Of a stretch of 12,644 nt of DNA, positions 5,123 through 12,644 are shown one piece after another. The position numbers and the translations under genes were made by a program. Source of the DNA: Pseudomonadota bacterium (GTDB lineage Bacteria; SAR324; XYD2-FULL-50-16; JAHJRI01); NCBI GenBank assembly GCA_022360105.1, contig JAKSDL010000936.1:1-12644 (forward strand), written 5' to 3'. A model generated the notes under the pieces. The model did not search any database. It was not told the origin of the DNA and saw nothing but the letters and a program-made list of their open reading frames with translations. Position 1 is the first letter of the stretch, and every line of letters starts with the position of its first letter.

Positions 5123-6283
5123 TCAACTTGGAGAAGTCCGAATAAACTGCGTTGCAACCAATGAAACTCCACTTAGTCCTGCAGCAATCAGAAATGGGAT
5201 TTTGTAGTCGATTAACCACAACCATCCACCAAGAACCGGAATGACAACTGCAGCAATATGATTGACCGTAAATCCAATAGCCATACTAGGAGCGATATCC
5301 TGAGGTTCTCCTATTTTTTGAAAAAAAGTGCGAATAGACATGCTGAAGCCAAAGAAAATATGGTCCAGAACATACATAATCCCCGCAACCAAGGCACTTT
5401 CTGCGTAAGCATAGGTAACAAACACCACAATCAGGCTGATATATTCAAGTGACAACACTTTTCGCTCACCAAATCGAACGATGGCTTTGCCGATAATCGG
5501 ACTCAAGAAATAGTTTATAGCATTGTTGATAACGAACAGCAGGGTGATAGCCTGAACAGAGTAGTTGAAATTTTTCACAAGAAGAAATACGGCAAAAGCC
5601 ACAAAAACCTGTCTTCTCGCTCCCGCCAGAAAGGTTAGTGTGTAATACAACCAGTATTTCTTCTTAAAAACCATGCCTTTTTTTTGCGGAGGTACTGATT
5701 TGTCGGCCGGATTCACCGTAAAACAATACAAACCAAGAAATCCAACAACTACACCGCAAAACAGAAAAAGAAGTTTGTAAGAAAGAAATCCCACGGCGAT
5801 AAAAACAACTCCTCCAACCAGCAAATTGGAAACGGCATTCAACGATCGCAATCTTCCAAACACAAGAGGAGCTGTCTGGGTATCAAAATATTGAAGAGTC
5901 AGGGATTGATTCAGGGTTTCGAAATAATGAAATCCCGTGGATAGCAGCATGGTGCTGAGAATCAGTCCATAATAGCTGGGAATCATACCGGTCAACCCTA
6001 CTCCAATACCAAGCAGCATCACCGACAAAGCGGCCAGACGATGTTCCTTGAACAAGAGAAGCAGGTAAACAACCAGCAAAGCCAGAAACCCCGGCACTTC
6101 CCTCAACGACTGGATCACCCCGTTTTGAAAACCGTCCAGGCCGACTACTTCCACGGCAAAGTTATTATAAAGTGTCCGCCAGAGCTGCAAACCGAATGCG
6201 GCGGCAACGGTTAATAACAGCAGGTAGATATACATTTTCTGACGGCGTAATTCCTTCTCGCCAAAGAAGTTCAGCAGTTTCAT
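5123..6283 (-). CDS. Major facilitator superfamily transporter
   Basis: A 386-residue integral membrane protein with about 12 hydrophobic segments in two halves. They are joined by a basic cytoplasmic loop near residues 190-212 (NPADKSVPPQKKG). Charged residues sit inside or beside helices, for example SLREVPG after helix 2 and GARRQVF in the second half. The QYFDTQTAPLVFGRLRSLN stretch follows helix 4. These features fit an MFS permease of the inner membrane. I recognise no motif that names a substrate, so drug, sugar or organic-acid transport are all open. There is no good Shine-Dalgarno site before the ATG at 6283; Met17 is an alternative, but its upstream AAGGAA is too distant. A promoter is visible at 6335-6363. 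The acyltransferase gene downstream is on the same strand and may be co-transcribed despite the palindrome between them. Confidence 0.85.
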   Translation of the reverse strand: MKLLNFFGEKELRRQKMYIYLLLLTVAAAFGLQLWRTLYNNFAVEVVGLDGFQNGVIQSLREVPGFLALLVVYLLLLFKEHRLAALSVMLLGIGVGLTGMIPSYYGLILSTMLLSTGFHYFETLNQSLTLQYFDTQTAPLVFGRLRSLNAVSNLLVGGVVFIAVGFLSYKLLFLFCGVVVGFLGLYCFTVNPADKSVPPQKKGMVFKKKYWLYYTLTFLAGARRQVFVAFAVFLLVKNFNYSVQAITLLFVINNAINYFLSPIIGKAIVRFGERKVLSLEYISLIVVFVTYAYAESALVAGIMYVLDHIFFGFSMSIRTFFQKIGEPQDIAPSMAIGFTVNHIAAVVIPVLGGWLWLIDYKIPFLIAAGLSGVSLVATQFIRTSPS

Positions 6284-6334
6284 AAGTTGTCGGGGTGTAG
6301 GTCTCGATTAATAGTTGAGTCAAGCATGCCTATT

Positions 6335-6363
6335 ACTATAAATTGGCTGATATTATTTAGCAA
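6335..6363 (-). promoter_or_regulatory. Promoter for the MFS transporter gene
   Basis: On the minus strand there is TTGCTA (6363-6358, four of six bases), a 17-nt spacer and TATAGT (6340-6335, five of six). This would give a leader of about 45 nt before the ATG at 6283. Confidence 0.45.
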
Positions 6364-6490
6364 TTGGATTCCGTTTGATGCTGCAAGCCTTGCATCTCAT
6401 GACCTTAAATCTAAACAGACGTTATACAATAACTTCGCACTAAAAACGCCTCAAACCTTGATTATTTCTAATACAAGCAAAGATTTGTTA

Positions 6491-6520
6491 TTGACACGAC
6501 GATTCATATTAAATTAGATT
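6491..6520 (+). promoter_or_regulatory. Promoter for the ABC transporter / acyl-CoA ligase operon
   Basis: A perfect TTGACA (6491-6496), an 18-nt spacer and TAGATT (6515-6520, four of six bases) predict a start near 6527 and a leader of about 60 nt. GGAGGA (6578-6583) then precedes the ATG at 6587. Confidence 0.5.
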
Positions 6521-6586
6521 GTACCTTTTTATGGAATCCGCGGGGAAACGGCATTATATATTCGATAAACTAAAATTGGAGGAAGC

Positions 6587-7795
6587 ATGCGCAGGTTATT
6601 CCATTTATTGTTTACTTTCACTGCGGCTGTCGGCCTGCTGTCATTAAGCCTGGTGGGAACTGCCACGGCTAAGGACATTAAAGTTGGAGCTATCATTAAT
6701 TTAACCGGTCCGGCATCGACCTGGGGTCAGTTTCATGCAAAGGGACATCAGGACTATTTCCGCTATGTCAATGAAGTAAAGGGCGGCGTTGCTGGCAACA
6801 AAATCAAATTGACCGTTGTAGACAGTGCATACAAGGTGGCTGAAGCTTTGAAATATGTGAGGAAATTCAGCACCCAGGACAAAATGGATATGATGGCAAC
6901 CTGGAGCGCCGGTGCAGGTATTATGGCCAAACCTATTATTCAACGGTTTAAGATCCCAAATATCAATTATTCCACCTACCAGGGAATTCTAAAAGATCCC
7001 GTGGACTATGTATATTTACCTTTCGGCAGCTATATTCTTGACTCACATGCAGTTCTTGAATATATTAAATCGATCCACAAAGGCAATGAGGCTCCGAAGG
7101 TTGGTCTACTTACGTATAACAATCCCTACGGCAAATCCATACACGAACCCAGCAAGCAGTATGCTGCGAAAAACAATATCAACATTGTCGATATTGAGGA
7201 ATTCCCGGCCAAAGCACTGGATTTAAACACTGAATTGTTGCGATTGAAGCAAAAAGGTGCTGAGTATATTTTCGTCCAAAATCTTCCTTCGGCTTTAATT
7301 ATGGCTTTGCAGGCAGCGGATCGGGCTAATTATAAAGTAAAATTCTTTGGAACCTGGACTTCAACCGATCCGGATTTCTTTAAACGGGGTAAAGGCTTAA
7401 TCAGGGATCGGGTATTTATGCAATTCTCCGGTTGTCTGCCCGGCGACGATGCCCCGGCTATGAAGATACTGGAAGAACTCTGGGCACGCTACGGCACTGT
7501 TAAAAAGTTTGATGCTTCTTACTGGGAAGGCGTCGCCATTGCGATGATCATGGAAAGAGCGTTTGAAAAGGCGCACAAGCAATTCGGTAAAATCAATGCC
7601 CAAACCATTAACAAGGCTTTGGAGACGTTTGATAATGAAGACCTGGGAGGAATAGTTCCCAATATTACTTATACAAGCACGGATCACAGCGCTTCCTTCA
7701 AAGCCAGAATTGTTCAAGTTCACGAAAACGCAACTTACACACCGGTCACCAACTTTTGGGTGCCGGGAAAAGAAAAAGTTAAACTGCTGCAATGA
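6587..7795 (+). CDS. Periplasmic substrate-binding protein of a branched-chain amino acid (HAAT) type ABC transporter
   Basis: This 402-residue protein has a classical signal peptide: basic MRR, a hydrophobic core at about 4-24 and a likely cleavage after ATA near residue 28. The mature protein opens with DIKVGAIINLTGPASTWG, the standard LivK-like start (ikiGxixpltGpxa). The Leu/Ile/Val-binding fold follows, with segments such as KVGLLTYNNPYGKS and KQKGAEYIFVQNLPSA in the two lobes. It would capture the substrate in the periplasm and deliver it to the LivH/LivM channel. Relatives bind branched-chain amino acids, but also aromatic or short-chain acids, amides and urea. The acyl-CoA ligase in the operon argues for an organic acid, as inference. 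GGAGGA lies 3 nt before the ATG. The stop overlaps the next gene by 4 bp (ATGA). Confidence 0.9.
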   Translation: MRRLFHLLFTFTAAVGLLSLSLVGTATAKDIKVGAIINLTGPASTWGQFHAKGHQDYFRYVNEVKGGVAGNKIKLTVVDSAYKVAEALKYVRKFSTQDKMDMMATWSAGAGIMAKPIIQRFKIPNINYSTYQGILKDPVDYVYLPFGSYILDSHAVLEYIKSIHKGNEAPKVGLLTYNNPYGKSIHEPSKQYAAKNNINIVDIEEFPAKALDLNTELLRLKQKGAEYIFVQNLPSALIMALQAADRANYKVKFFGTWTSTDPDFFKRGKGLIRDRVFMQFSGCLPGDDAPAMKILEELWARYGTVKKFDASYWEGVAIAMIMERAFEKAHKQFGKINAQTINKALETFDNEDLGGIVPNITYTSTDHSASFKARIVQVHENATYTPVTNFWVPGKEKVKLLQ

Positions 7796-8619
7796 AATCA
7801 TTTCGGGGCGAACCCAGCATTTATAAAAACAGAAAGCCCGATGACAATCGGGCTGATCTGGAACTAGACAAGATAACCCTGCGATTCGGCGGTATTACCG
7901 CTCTGAATCGCATCGATCTAAAAGTCAACTCGGGTGAATTACTGGGCGTAATAGGACCGAACGGAGCCGGTAAAACCAGTCTGCTGAATTGCATAACCGG
8001 TTATTACAAGCCACAAAAGGGCTCCATCACTTTTAACGGTCAGAATGTTACCGGTTATTCGACCCACCATCTCACCAAAATCGGTATCGGCAGAACCTTT
8101 CAAAACATCGAATTATTCGGCGGTATGTCTGTTCTGCAGAACATGCTTTTGGCCAGAAACCTTCACTCCAAATACGGTTTGGGACAGGCTGCTTTTTTCT
8201 CAGGAAAAGTGAAAAAAGAAGAAGTTCATCATCGTGAGGTTCTTGAAGAATTGATCGACTTTTTGGAAATGCAGTCCATTCGCAAGTCCCTGGTCGGATC
8301 GCTGCCCTATGGCATGCGTAAACGTGTTGAACTGGGACGCGCCCTTGCCCTGGAGCCCAGACTGCTCATTTTGGATGAACCTCTCGCCGGAATGACCCTG
8401 GAAGAAAAAGAAGACATGGTACGATTCCTGGTTGAACTGAATACAGCCTGGAAGCAAACAATGATCCTGGTAGAGCACGACATGTCCATTGTGATGGGCA
8501 TATCACATCGGGTTGCCGTATTGGATTTCGGTGCGAAAATCGCAGAAGGCACTCCTCATCATGTTCAAAACCATCCGGAAGTTATCAAGGCATACCTGGG
8601 AGAAGCCACTGTTGCCTAA
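7792..8619 (+). CDS. livG: LivG-type ATP-binding subunit of the ABC transporter
   Basis: A 275-residue cytoplasmic ATPase that would power the LivH/LivM permease pair. Visible motifs are Walker A GPNGAGKTS (55-63), Q-loop TFQN (102-105) and ABC signature LPYGMRKRVE (171-180). Walker B LLILDEP is at 191-197, the LAGM D-loop follows at 198-201, and switch histidine is His229 in VEHDM. The closing segment AEGTPHHVQNHPEVIKAYLG is typical of LivG. Residues 1-22 precede the usual LivG start (LELDKITLRFGG) and form an extra polar N-terminus. The ATGA overlap with the binding-protein stop supports this start through translational coupling, as there is no clear ribosome site. Usually LivG pairs with a second ATPase, LivF, which is not in the window. 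Confidence 0.93.
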   Translation: MKSFRGEPSIYKNRKPDDNRADLELDKITLRFGGITALNRIDLKVNSGELLGVIGPNGAGKTSLLNCITGYYKPQKGSITFNGQNVTGYSTHHLTKIGIGRTFQNIELFGGMSVLQNMLLARNLHSKYGLGQAAFFSGKVKKEEVHHREVLEELIDFLEMQSIRKSLVGSLPYGMRKRVELGRALALEPRLLILDEPLAGMTLEEKEDMVRFLVELNTAWKQTMILVEHDMSIVMGISHRVAVLDFGAKIAEGTPHHVQNHPEVIKAYLGEATVA

Positions 8620-8654
8620 CTCTCTTATATCAAAACCATTCTAAAGTTACGCTA

Positions 8655-10607
8655 ATGAATGACGTTTCTACAAGTCAGGTTAATCAAAAAAGCCAACAAC
8701 CGTTAACTTCAGGCGACTTGACCTTGCCTCAAACCCTCATCAAACAGGCTCAACTTCTTGGTTCCAAGCACATCGCTATCAGGCAAAAGGCCTTTGGAAT
8801 CTGGAAAACCTTTACCTGGGAAGACTACCTAGAATATACCAAAGCTGTTGCCCTGGGACTGAAATCGCTGGGCCTGGAGCGTGGAAGCAATGTTGCCTTA
8901 ATCCTGGATAATGATCCGGAATGGTTATTCAGTGAGTTGGCTGTTCAATCCTTGGGAGCAGTTACTATTAACCTGTTTACCTCTGCGGTCTCCAAAGAGA
9001 TCCTGTTCGGCATTAATCGTATACAGGCCAAGTATGTGATTGCTCAGGACCAGGAGCAGGTTGATAAACTGCTGGAAAACAGAAATGAAATCCCCGGGGT
9101 GAAAAAGGTTGTCTATATCGACCCGACAGGCATGCGAAACTACCGGGATAACAATTGGTTAATCAGCTTTGCCGATCTTTTGGAATTGGGAAAAACATTG
9201 GATCGCGAGCAACCCAAGCTGTTTATTGATGAATTGCAGCAGGGAAAACCTGACGATACAGCCTTGATGATCATGACCTCAGGCACAACAGGATTGCCGA
9301 AAATGGTCATGCTCAGTCACGCTAATTTTTCGGACATGTCCGCCAAATGGCTTTCCACGTCACCAATTTCAACCGGAGACAACTGGATCTCGATTTCACC
9401 ACCGGCATGGATTGTAGACCAAATGTGGGGAGTCGGTGTCACCTTGTTTGGCGGGTTGACCATGAATTTTCCGGAAAACCATGAAACGGTTACCGAAGAC
9501 TTCAGGGAGGTTGGACCTTCCATCATCATAACATCATCGCGATTCTGGGAAGACCTGGCTTCCAGGATTCGGGTGAAAATGACCGAATCCGGATTTATCA
9601 AACGACTTTTTTTCAACCTTGCCCAGAAAATCGGTTTAAGCGTTACCAGAAAAGAAGAAGCTAGCAAGCGAGTTTCAGTTTTCTTAAAATTACTAAAATG
9701 GTTTGCCAATGTTACGGTCTACCGACCACTGATGGATCGAGTGGGTTGCCTGCAATTCAAAGCTGCTTATACCGGCGGACATCCTATCAGCCCAGAAGTT
9801 ATCCGTTTCTTTCGAATAAATGGCCTCAACCTGAAGCAATGTTACGGGATGACGGAAGCCGGCGGCATCTTCCAGGTGCAACCCGACGGAGAAGTAAAAC
9901 CGGAAACAGTCGGGAAGGCATTGCCGGGAACGGAAATAAAAATAACAGATGATGAGGAAGTTCTGGTCAAATCAAAGTCGACGTTTCAAGGTTATTACCA
10001 AAATCCGGAAGCCACAGCCGAAGCCATTGAAGATGGTTGGTTCAAAACCGGTGACGCCGGATATTTCGATGAAGACGGACATTTAGTCATCCTCGGCAGA
10101 AAACAGGATATCATGCGTACCAGGGAAGGCGATCCTTTTTCTCCTGATTTTATCGAAACCCGTCTGAAATTCAGCCCTTACATTAAAGAAGCAGTCATTT
10201 GGGGAGAAGGGCAGCCCTATCTGTCAGCCTTTATCAATATAGATTTTGAAAATGTCGGGGTCTGGGCAGAAGAACGAAAAATTCCTTATACCACTTACAT
10301 AGACCTTTCCGGACAACCCGAAGTGGAGAAACTGATCTGTGAGGAAGTCGAGTCAGTCAACAACACCTTGCCGGAAGCTATGCAACTGACAAGAATACTT
10401 CTCTTATACAAGCTGTTGGATGCAGACGATGAAGAGCTTACCCGAACCGGAAAGGTTCGCAGAAAATTCGTGGCAGACCGCTATGCAGATCTGATCGAGG
10501 CGCTTTATTCGGATAAAACGGAACTGGAAGTAAGAGGTCAGGTCAACTACAGAGATGGAACCACCGGCATCATCGAAAGTACTATTAAAATCATTTCCCT
10601 CTATTAA
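8655..10607 (+). CDS. Long-chain-type acyl-CoA synthetase (AMP-forming) embedded in the ABC operon
   Basis: This 650-residue member of the ANL adenylating superfamily would activate a carboxylic acid with ATP and CoA through an acyl-AMP. The phosphate-binding loop is MTSGTTGLPK (207-216). YGMTEAGG (397-404) is the adenine-site motif, and GWFKTGD (461-467) holds the ribose-binding Asp. GRKQDIM (481-487) is the hinge. Lys600 in RTGKVRRK is the likely catalytic lysine. The hinge continues as EGDPFSPDFIETRLKFSPYIKEAV, typical of the FadD15-like long form and unlike the GKNV/GENI loop of short-chain ligases. The insert at about 300-365 and the long C-terminal domain also match the large long-chain type. 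It follows livG after 35 nt without a clear ribosome site and precedes livH by 9 nt, so it belongs to the transporter operon. The true substrate is unknown. Confidence 0.92.
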   Translation: MNDVSTSQVNQKSQQPLTSGDLTLPQTLIKQAQLLGSKHIAIRQKAFGIWKTFTWEDYLEYTKAVALGLKSLGLERGSNVALILDNDPEWLFSELAVQSLGAVTINLFTSAVSKEILFGINRIQAKYVIAQDQEQVDKLLENRNEIPGVKKVVYIDPTGMRNYRDNNWLISFADLLELGKTLDREQPKLFIDELQQGKPDDTALMIMTSGTTGLPKMVMLSHANFSDMSAKWLSTSPISTGDNWISISPPAWIVDQMWGVGVTLFGGLTMNFPENHETVTEDFREVGPSIIITSSRFWEDLASRIRVKMTESGFIKRLFFNLAQKIGLSVTRKEEASKRVSVFLKLLKWFANVTVYRPLMDRVGCLQFKAAYTGGHPISPEVIRFFRINGLNLKQCYGMTEAGGIFQVQPDGEVKPETVGKALPGTEIKITDDEEVLVKSKSTFQGYYQNPEATAEAIEDGWFKTGDAGYFDEDGHLVILGRKQDIMRTREGDPFSPDFIETRLKFSPYIKEAVIWGEGQPYLSAFINIDFENVGVWAEERKIPYTTYIDLSGQPEVEKLICEEVESVNNTLPEAMQLTRILLLYKLLDADDEELTRTGKVRRKFVADRYADLIEALYSDKTELEVRGQVNYRDGTTGIIESTIKIISLY

Positions 10608-10616
10608 GGAGAGTTT

Positions 10617-11495
10617 ATGGAGTTTTTTCTGCATTTGCTTGTAAACGGTATTTCCCTGGGCTTTTTATATGCTCTCTCTGCCTTGGGATTCGTTATGATT
10701 TATAAAGCAAGTAGTGTTTTAAATTTCGCACACGGTGAACTGTTGGCCATAGGCGCCTTCTTGTTTTTGAGTCTTTCGGCCTGGGCCGGACTACCAATAT
10801 ACCTTGCATTCGCACTCACTCTCCTGGGTTCTTTTTTGATCGGTTTTATCGTTGAAAGGTTGTTCCTTCGTCCCCTAATCGGTGAAGACCTGATTCAGGT
10901 GATCATGCTGACTGTCGGGCTGGCTGCCATGTTCAAAGGATTGCTGCTTTTCATTTTTGGGGGAGATATCCACAATTACCCGGAATTTCTGCCTAAAGAA
11001 CTGTCTTTCGATCTTGACGTGGTGCAGATTCCTTCGGTTTATGTGGCAACATTTATTATTGGACTGCTGTTTCTGGTCATCTTCGGTCTGTTCTTTAAAT
11101 ACTCCAACCAGGGTATTTACATGCGTTCTGTTGCCGACAATCAATCAGCTGCCATGTCACTGGGTGTTCATGTGCGAAGGGTGTTCGCCTTATCCTGGGC
11201 AATAGCTGCCCTGGTTGCAGCAATGAGCGGTATTGTGCTGGGAATTATCAACGGAATCAACGTTCATGAATTAAGCTCTATTGGTTTAAAAGTGTTCCCT
11301 GTTGTGATTCTAGGCGGACTGGACAGCATTTCCGGTGCTATTGTCGGAGGAGTTATCATTGGGTTATTGGAAACATTCACCGGTGGATATCTTTCCACAT
11401 CACTCAGGGAGATCATACCTTACATCGTGCTGGTGTTTATTCTGATGGTGAAACCCTACGGATTGTTCGGACTAAAAGAAATTGAGAGGGTTTAA
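10617..11495 (+). CDS. livH: LivH-type permease subunit of the ABC transporter
   Basis: A 292-residue inner-membrane protein with about eight hydrophobic segments. It starts with NGISLGFLYALSALGFVMIY, followed by VLNFAHGELLAIGAF (about residues 35-49), the hallmark of LivH. The cytoplasmic coupling segment is RSVADNQSAAMSLGV (about 168-182), which would contact LivG or LivF. ILGGLDSISGAIVGG near 233-247 is the second conserved loop. It would form half of the translocation channel. AAGGAGAG lies 4 nt before the ATG. Its stop overlaps the livM start by one base (TAATG). Confidence 0.94.
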   Translation: MEFFLHLLVNGISLGFLYALSALGFVMIYKASSVLNFAHGELLAIGAFLFLSLSAWAGLPIYLAFALTLLGSFLIGFIVERLFLRPLIGEDLIQVIMLTVGLAAMFKGLLLFIFGGDIHNYPEFLPKELSFDLDVVQIPSVYVATFIIGLLFLVIFGLFFKYSNQGIYMRSVADNQSAAMSLGVHVRRVFALSWAIAALVAAMSGIVLGIINGINVHELSSIGLKVFPVVILGGLDSISGAIVGGVIIGLLETFTGGYLSTSLREIIPYIVLVFILMVKPYGLFGLKEIERV

Positions 11496-12565
11496 TGAGA
11501 AAGTTGCATTTTACGCTGTGCGGTAACCTGAAACAATCCTACGAAGAGGAATTGACCATCTTCGAAACCGATTTCGGAAGATCCTGCCTTGGAATTGGCC
11601 TGATCCTGCTGATGACAGTCGTGCCTTTTTTGGGCTCTGCCTATTTTCTCTACATCGTAAATACCATGGGAATTTACGCGATTGCAGCTATCGGCCTCAA
11701 CTTATTGATCGGATATACCGGCCAGATCTCCCTGGGGCACGGAGCCTTTTTTGGTGTAGGGGCCTATGCTGCTGCCATCCTGACAACCAAAGTCGGCATT
11801 CCGTTCTGGACAGCTATTCCACTTGCAGGGGTGATAACAGCGTTGATCGGAATGATCTTCGGCATCCCGTCTGTTCGGCTAAAGCACTTATACCTGACCA
11901 TTGCTACGTTGGCAGGCCAATTCATTATTGAGTATGTGCTGGCCCAGTGGGATGGCCTGACTGGAGGGGCAGAAGGTCTGATGATCGCCAACACCTCTGT
12001 TTTCGGTTATTCGTTGATAGATGACAAAGGATTTTTCTATTTGATTTTCACCAGCCTGATCTTTCTGACCTGGATAATGGTCAATTTTCTACGAACAAGA
12101 TTTGGCAGAGCATTCGTAGCCATTAGGGATAACGACAGGGCAGCTGAAGGCATGGGAATCCCGCTGTTTAAATTCAAGTTATTGTCCTTCGGCATCAGCT
12201 CTTTTTATGCCGGATACGCCGGAGCTTTGTTTGCAGGTTACATGATGGCCATAACCCCCGAACCGTTTAACATGTGGCTCTCCATTGAGTTCATCGCCAT
12301 GATCATCATTGGTGGACTGGGAAGTGTTTCAGGAGCCATTTTCGGGACGATTTTCATTGTCTCCCTGGGAGAAGTTCTCAGTCTCACGACAGAATTCCTG
12401 ATGAACTTCGGCCCAACCTCCGGATTTTCGATCACCATTGCCCCTTTGAGAGAATTTGTTTTTGGATTATCGATTGTGGTGTTTATTATCTTTGAACCCA
12501 AAGGACTGGCAGAAGTGTGGAGGATTGTTCGTTCGAGTTTTAGGCTCTGGCCGTTTACCTACTAA
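11495..12565 (+). CDS. livM: LivM-type permease subunit of the ABC transporter
   Basis: A 356-residue inner-membrane protein forming the other half of the channel. A polar N-terminal stretch of about 30 residues precedes the first helix. LNLLIGYTGQISLGHGAFFGVGAY (residues 68-91 in all) is the diagnostic LivM motif, and AIRDNDRAAEGMG (about 209-221) is the ATPase-coupling loop. IIGGLGSVSGAIFG is the conserved late loop, and it ends in FEPKGLAEVWR, as LivM proteins usually do. The TAATG overlap with livH implies coupled translation. The length is normal, with no frameshift. Confidence 0.94.
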   Translation: MRKLHFTLCGNLKQSYEEELTIFETDFGRSCLGIGLILLMTVVPFLGSAYFLYIVNTMGIYAIAAIGLNLLIGYTGQISLGHGAFFGVGAYAAAILTTKVGIPFWTAIPLAGVITALIGMIFGIPSVRLKHLYLTIATLAGQFIIEYVLAQWDGLTGGAEGLMIANTSVFGYSLIDDKGFFYLIFTSLIFLTWIMVNFLRTRFGRAFVAIRDNDRAAEGMGIPLFKFKLLSFGISSFYAGYAGALFAGYMMAITPEPFNMWLSIEFIAMIIIGGLGSVSGAIFGTIFIVSLGEVLSLTTEFLMNFGPTSGFSITIAPLREFVFGLSIVVFIIFEPKGLAEVWRIVRSSFRLWPFTY

Positions 12566-12644
12566 ACTGGTGTGGCGACCACCTTTTTAATACTATAAAG
12601 GTCGAGTGATTGGGCAAATCTGGTTTACAAGTAAAAAGGCATTA
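12566..12644 (+). other. Start of the intergenic region after livM; no gene start visible
   Basis: The last 79 bases hold no ATG-led reading frame that I can support. Two overlapping hairpins are possible: GTGG-CGA-CCAC (12572-12582) followed by CTTTTT, a weak terminator form, and ACCTTT/AAAGGT (12581-12586 and 12597-12602). They share bases and could be alternatives. A livF gene would be expected next but cannot be seen. Confidence 0.4.

Larger units (their letters stand above)
6284..6586. other. Divergent intergenic region between the MFS gene and the ABC operon (303 bp)
   Basis: No credible gene is present. Each strand has a sigma70-like promoter reading outward (6335-6363 minus, 6491-6520 plus). 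Between them lies the near-perfect palindrome TGCAAG-C-CTTGCA (6382-6394), well placed to be an operator acting on both. No regulator is encoded in the window. Confidence 0.6.

Noticed and set aside
6287..6517. A 76-codon plus-strand frame in the divergent promoter region
   Set aside because: It has no ribosome site or recognisable domain, and it overlaps both outward promoters and the palindrome.

Overview
The window looks like a piece of a Gram-negative bacterial chromosome, moderately AT-rich by eye. It carries a lipopolysaccharide-export permease and periplasmic-binding-protein transport. Acyl-CoA dehydrogenase, acyl-CoA ligase and acyltransferase genes sit close together, which suggests an organism that takes up and degrades or activates fatty or other organic acids. 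Liv-type operons with an embedded acyl-CoA ligase are familiar from Desulfobacterota-like and related lineages, but I cannot fix the phylum from this sequence. I see no rRNA, tRNA, CRISPR array, transposase or phage gene.

Layout. (1) 1-1122, minus strand: the start of an LptF/LptG-family permease running off the left edge, with a good promoter, then a small acidic protein of unknown function. (2) 1606-4040, plus strand: a three-gene operon in which a medium-chain-type acyl-CoA dehydrogenase lies between two related four-helix DUF2231-like membrane proteins. The second of these carries an N-terminal four-cysteine metal-binding module. (3) 4041-4345: a gene-free stretch packed with REP-like palindromes and a composite repeat. 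(4) 4338-6283, minus strand: a PlsC-type acyltransferase and an MFS transporter, separated by a 100-bp nested palindrome. (5) 6587-12565, plus strand: a branched-chain amino acid (HAAT) type ABC operon in the order binding protein, ATPase (LivG), acyl-CoA ligase, permease (LivH), permease (LivM). The usual second ATPase (LivF) is not in the window and may lie just beyond the right edge.

How the genes may work together (inference). The ABC operon probably imports a carboxylic acid, and the embedded ligase would convert it to its CoA thioester on entry. The dehydrogenase operon could perform the first oxidation of acyl-CoAs, with the flanking membrane proteins as candidate membrane anchors or electron-transfer partners. 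That last role is a hypothesis.

The most striking non-coding structure is a roughly 58-bp composite repeat present three times: a GC-rich hairpin, a short linker and five 7-bp units. Each copy lies exactly over the boundary of a protein-coding gene: two over stop codons and one over a start codon.
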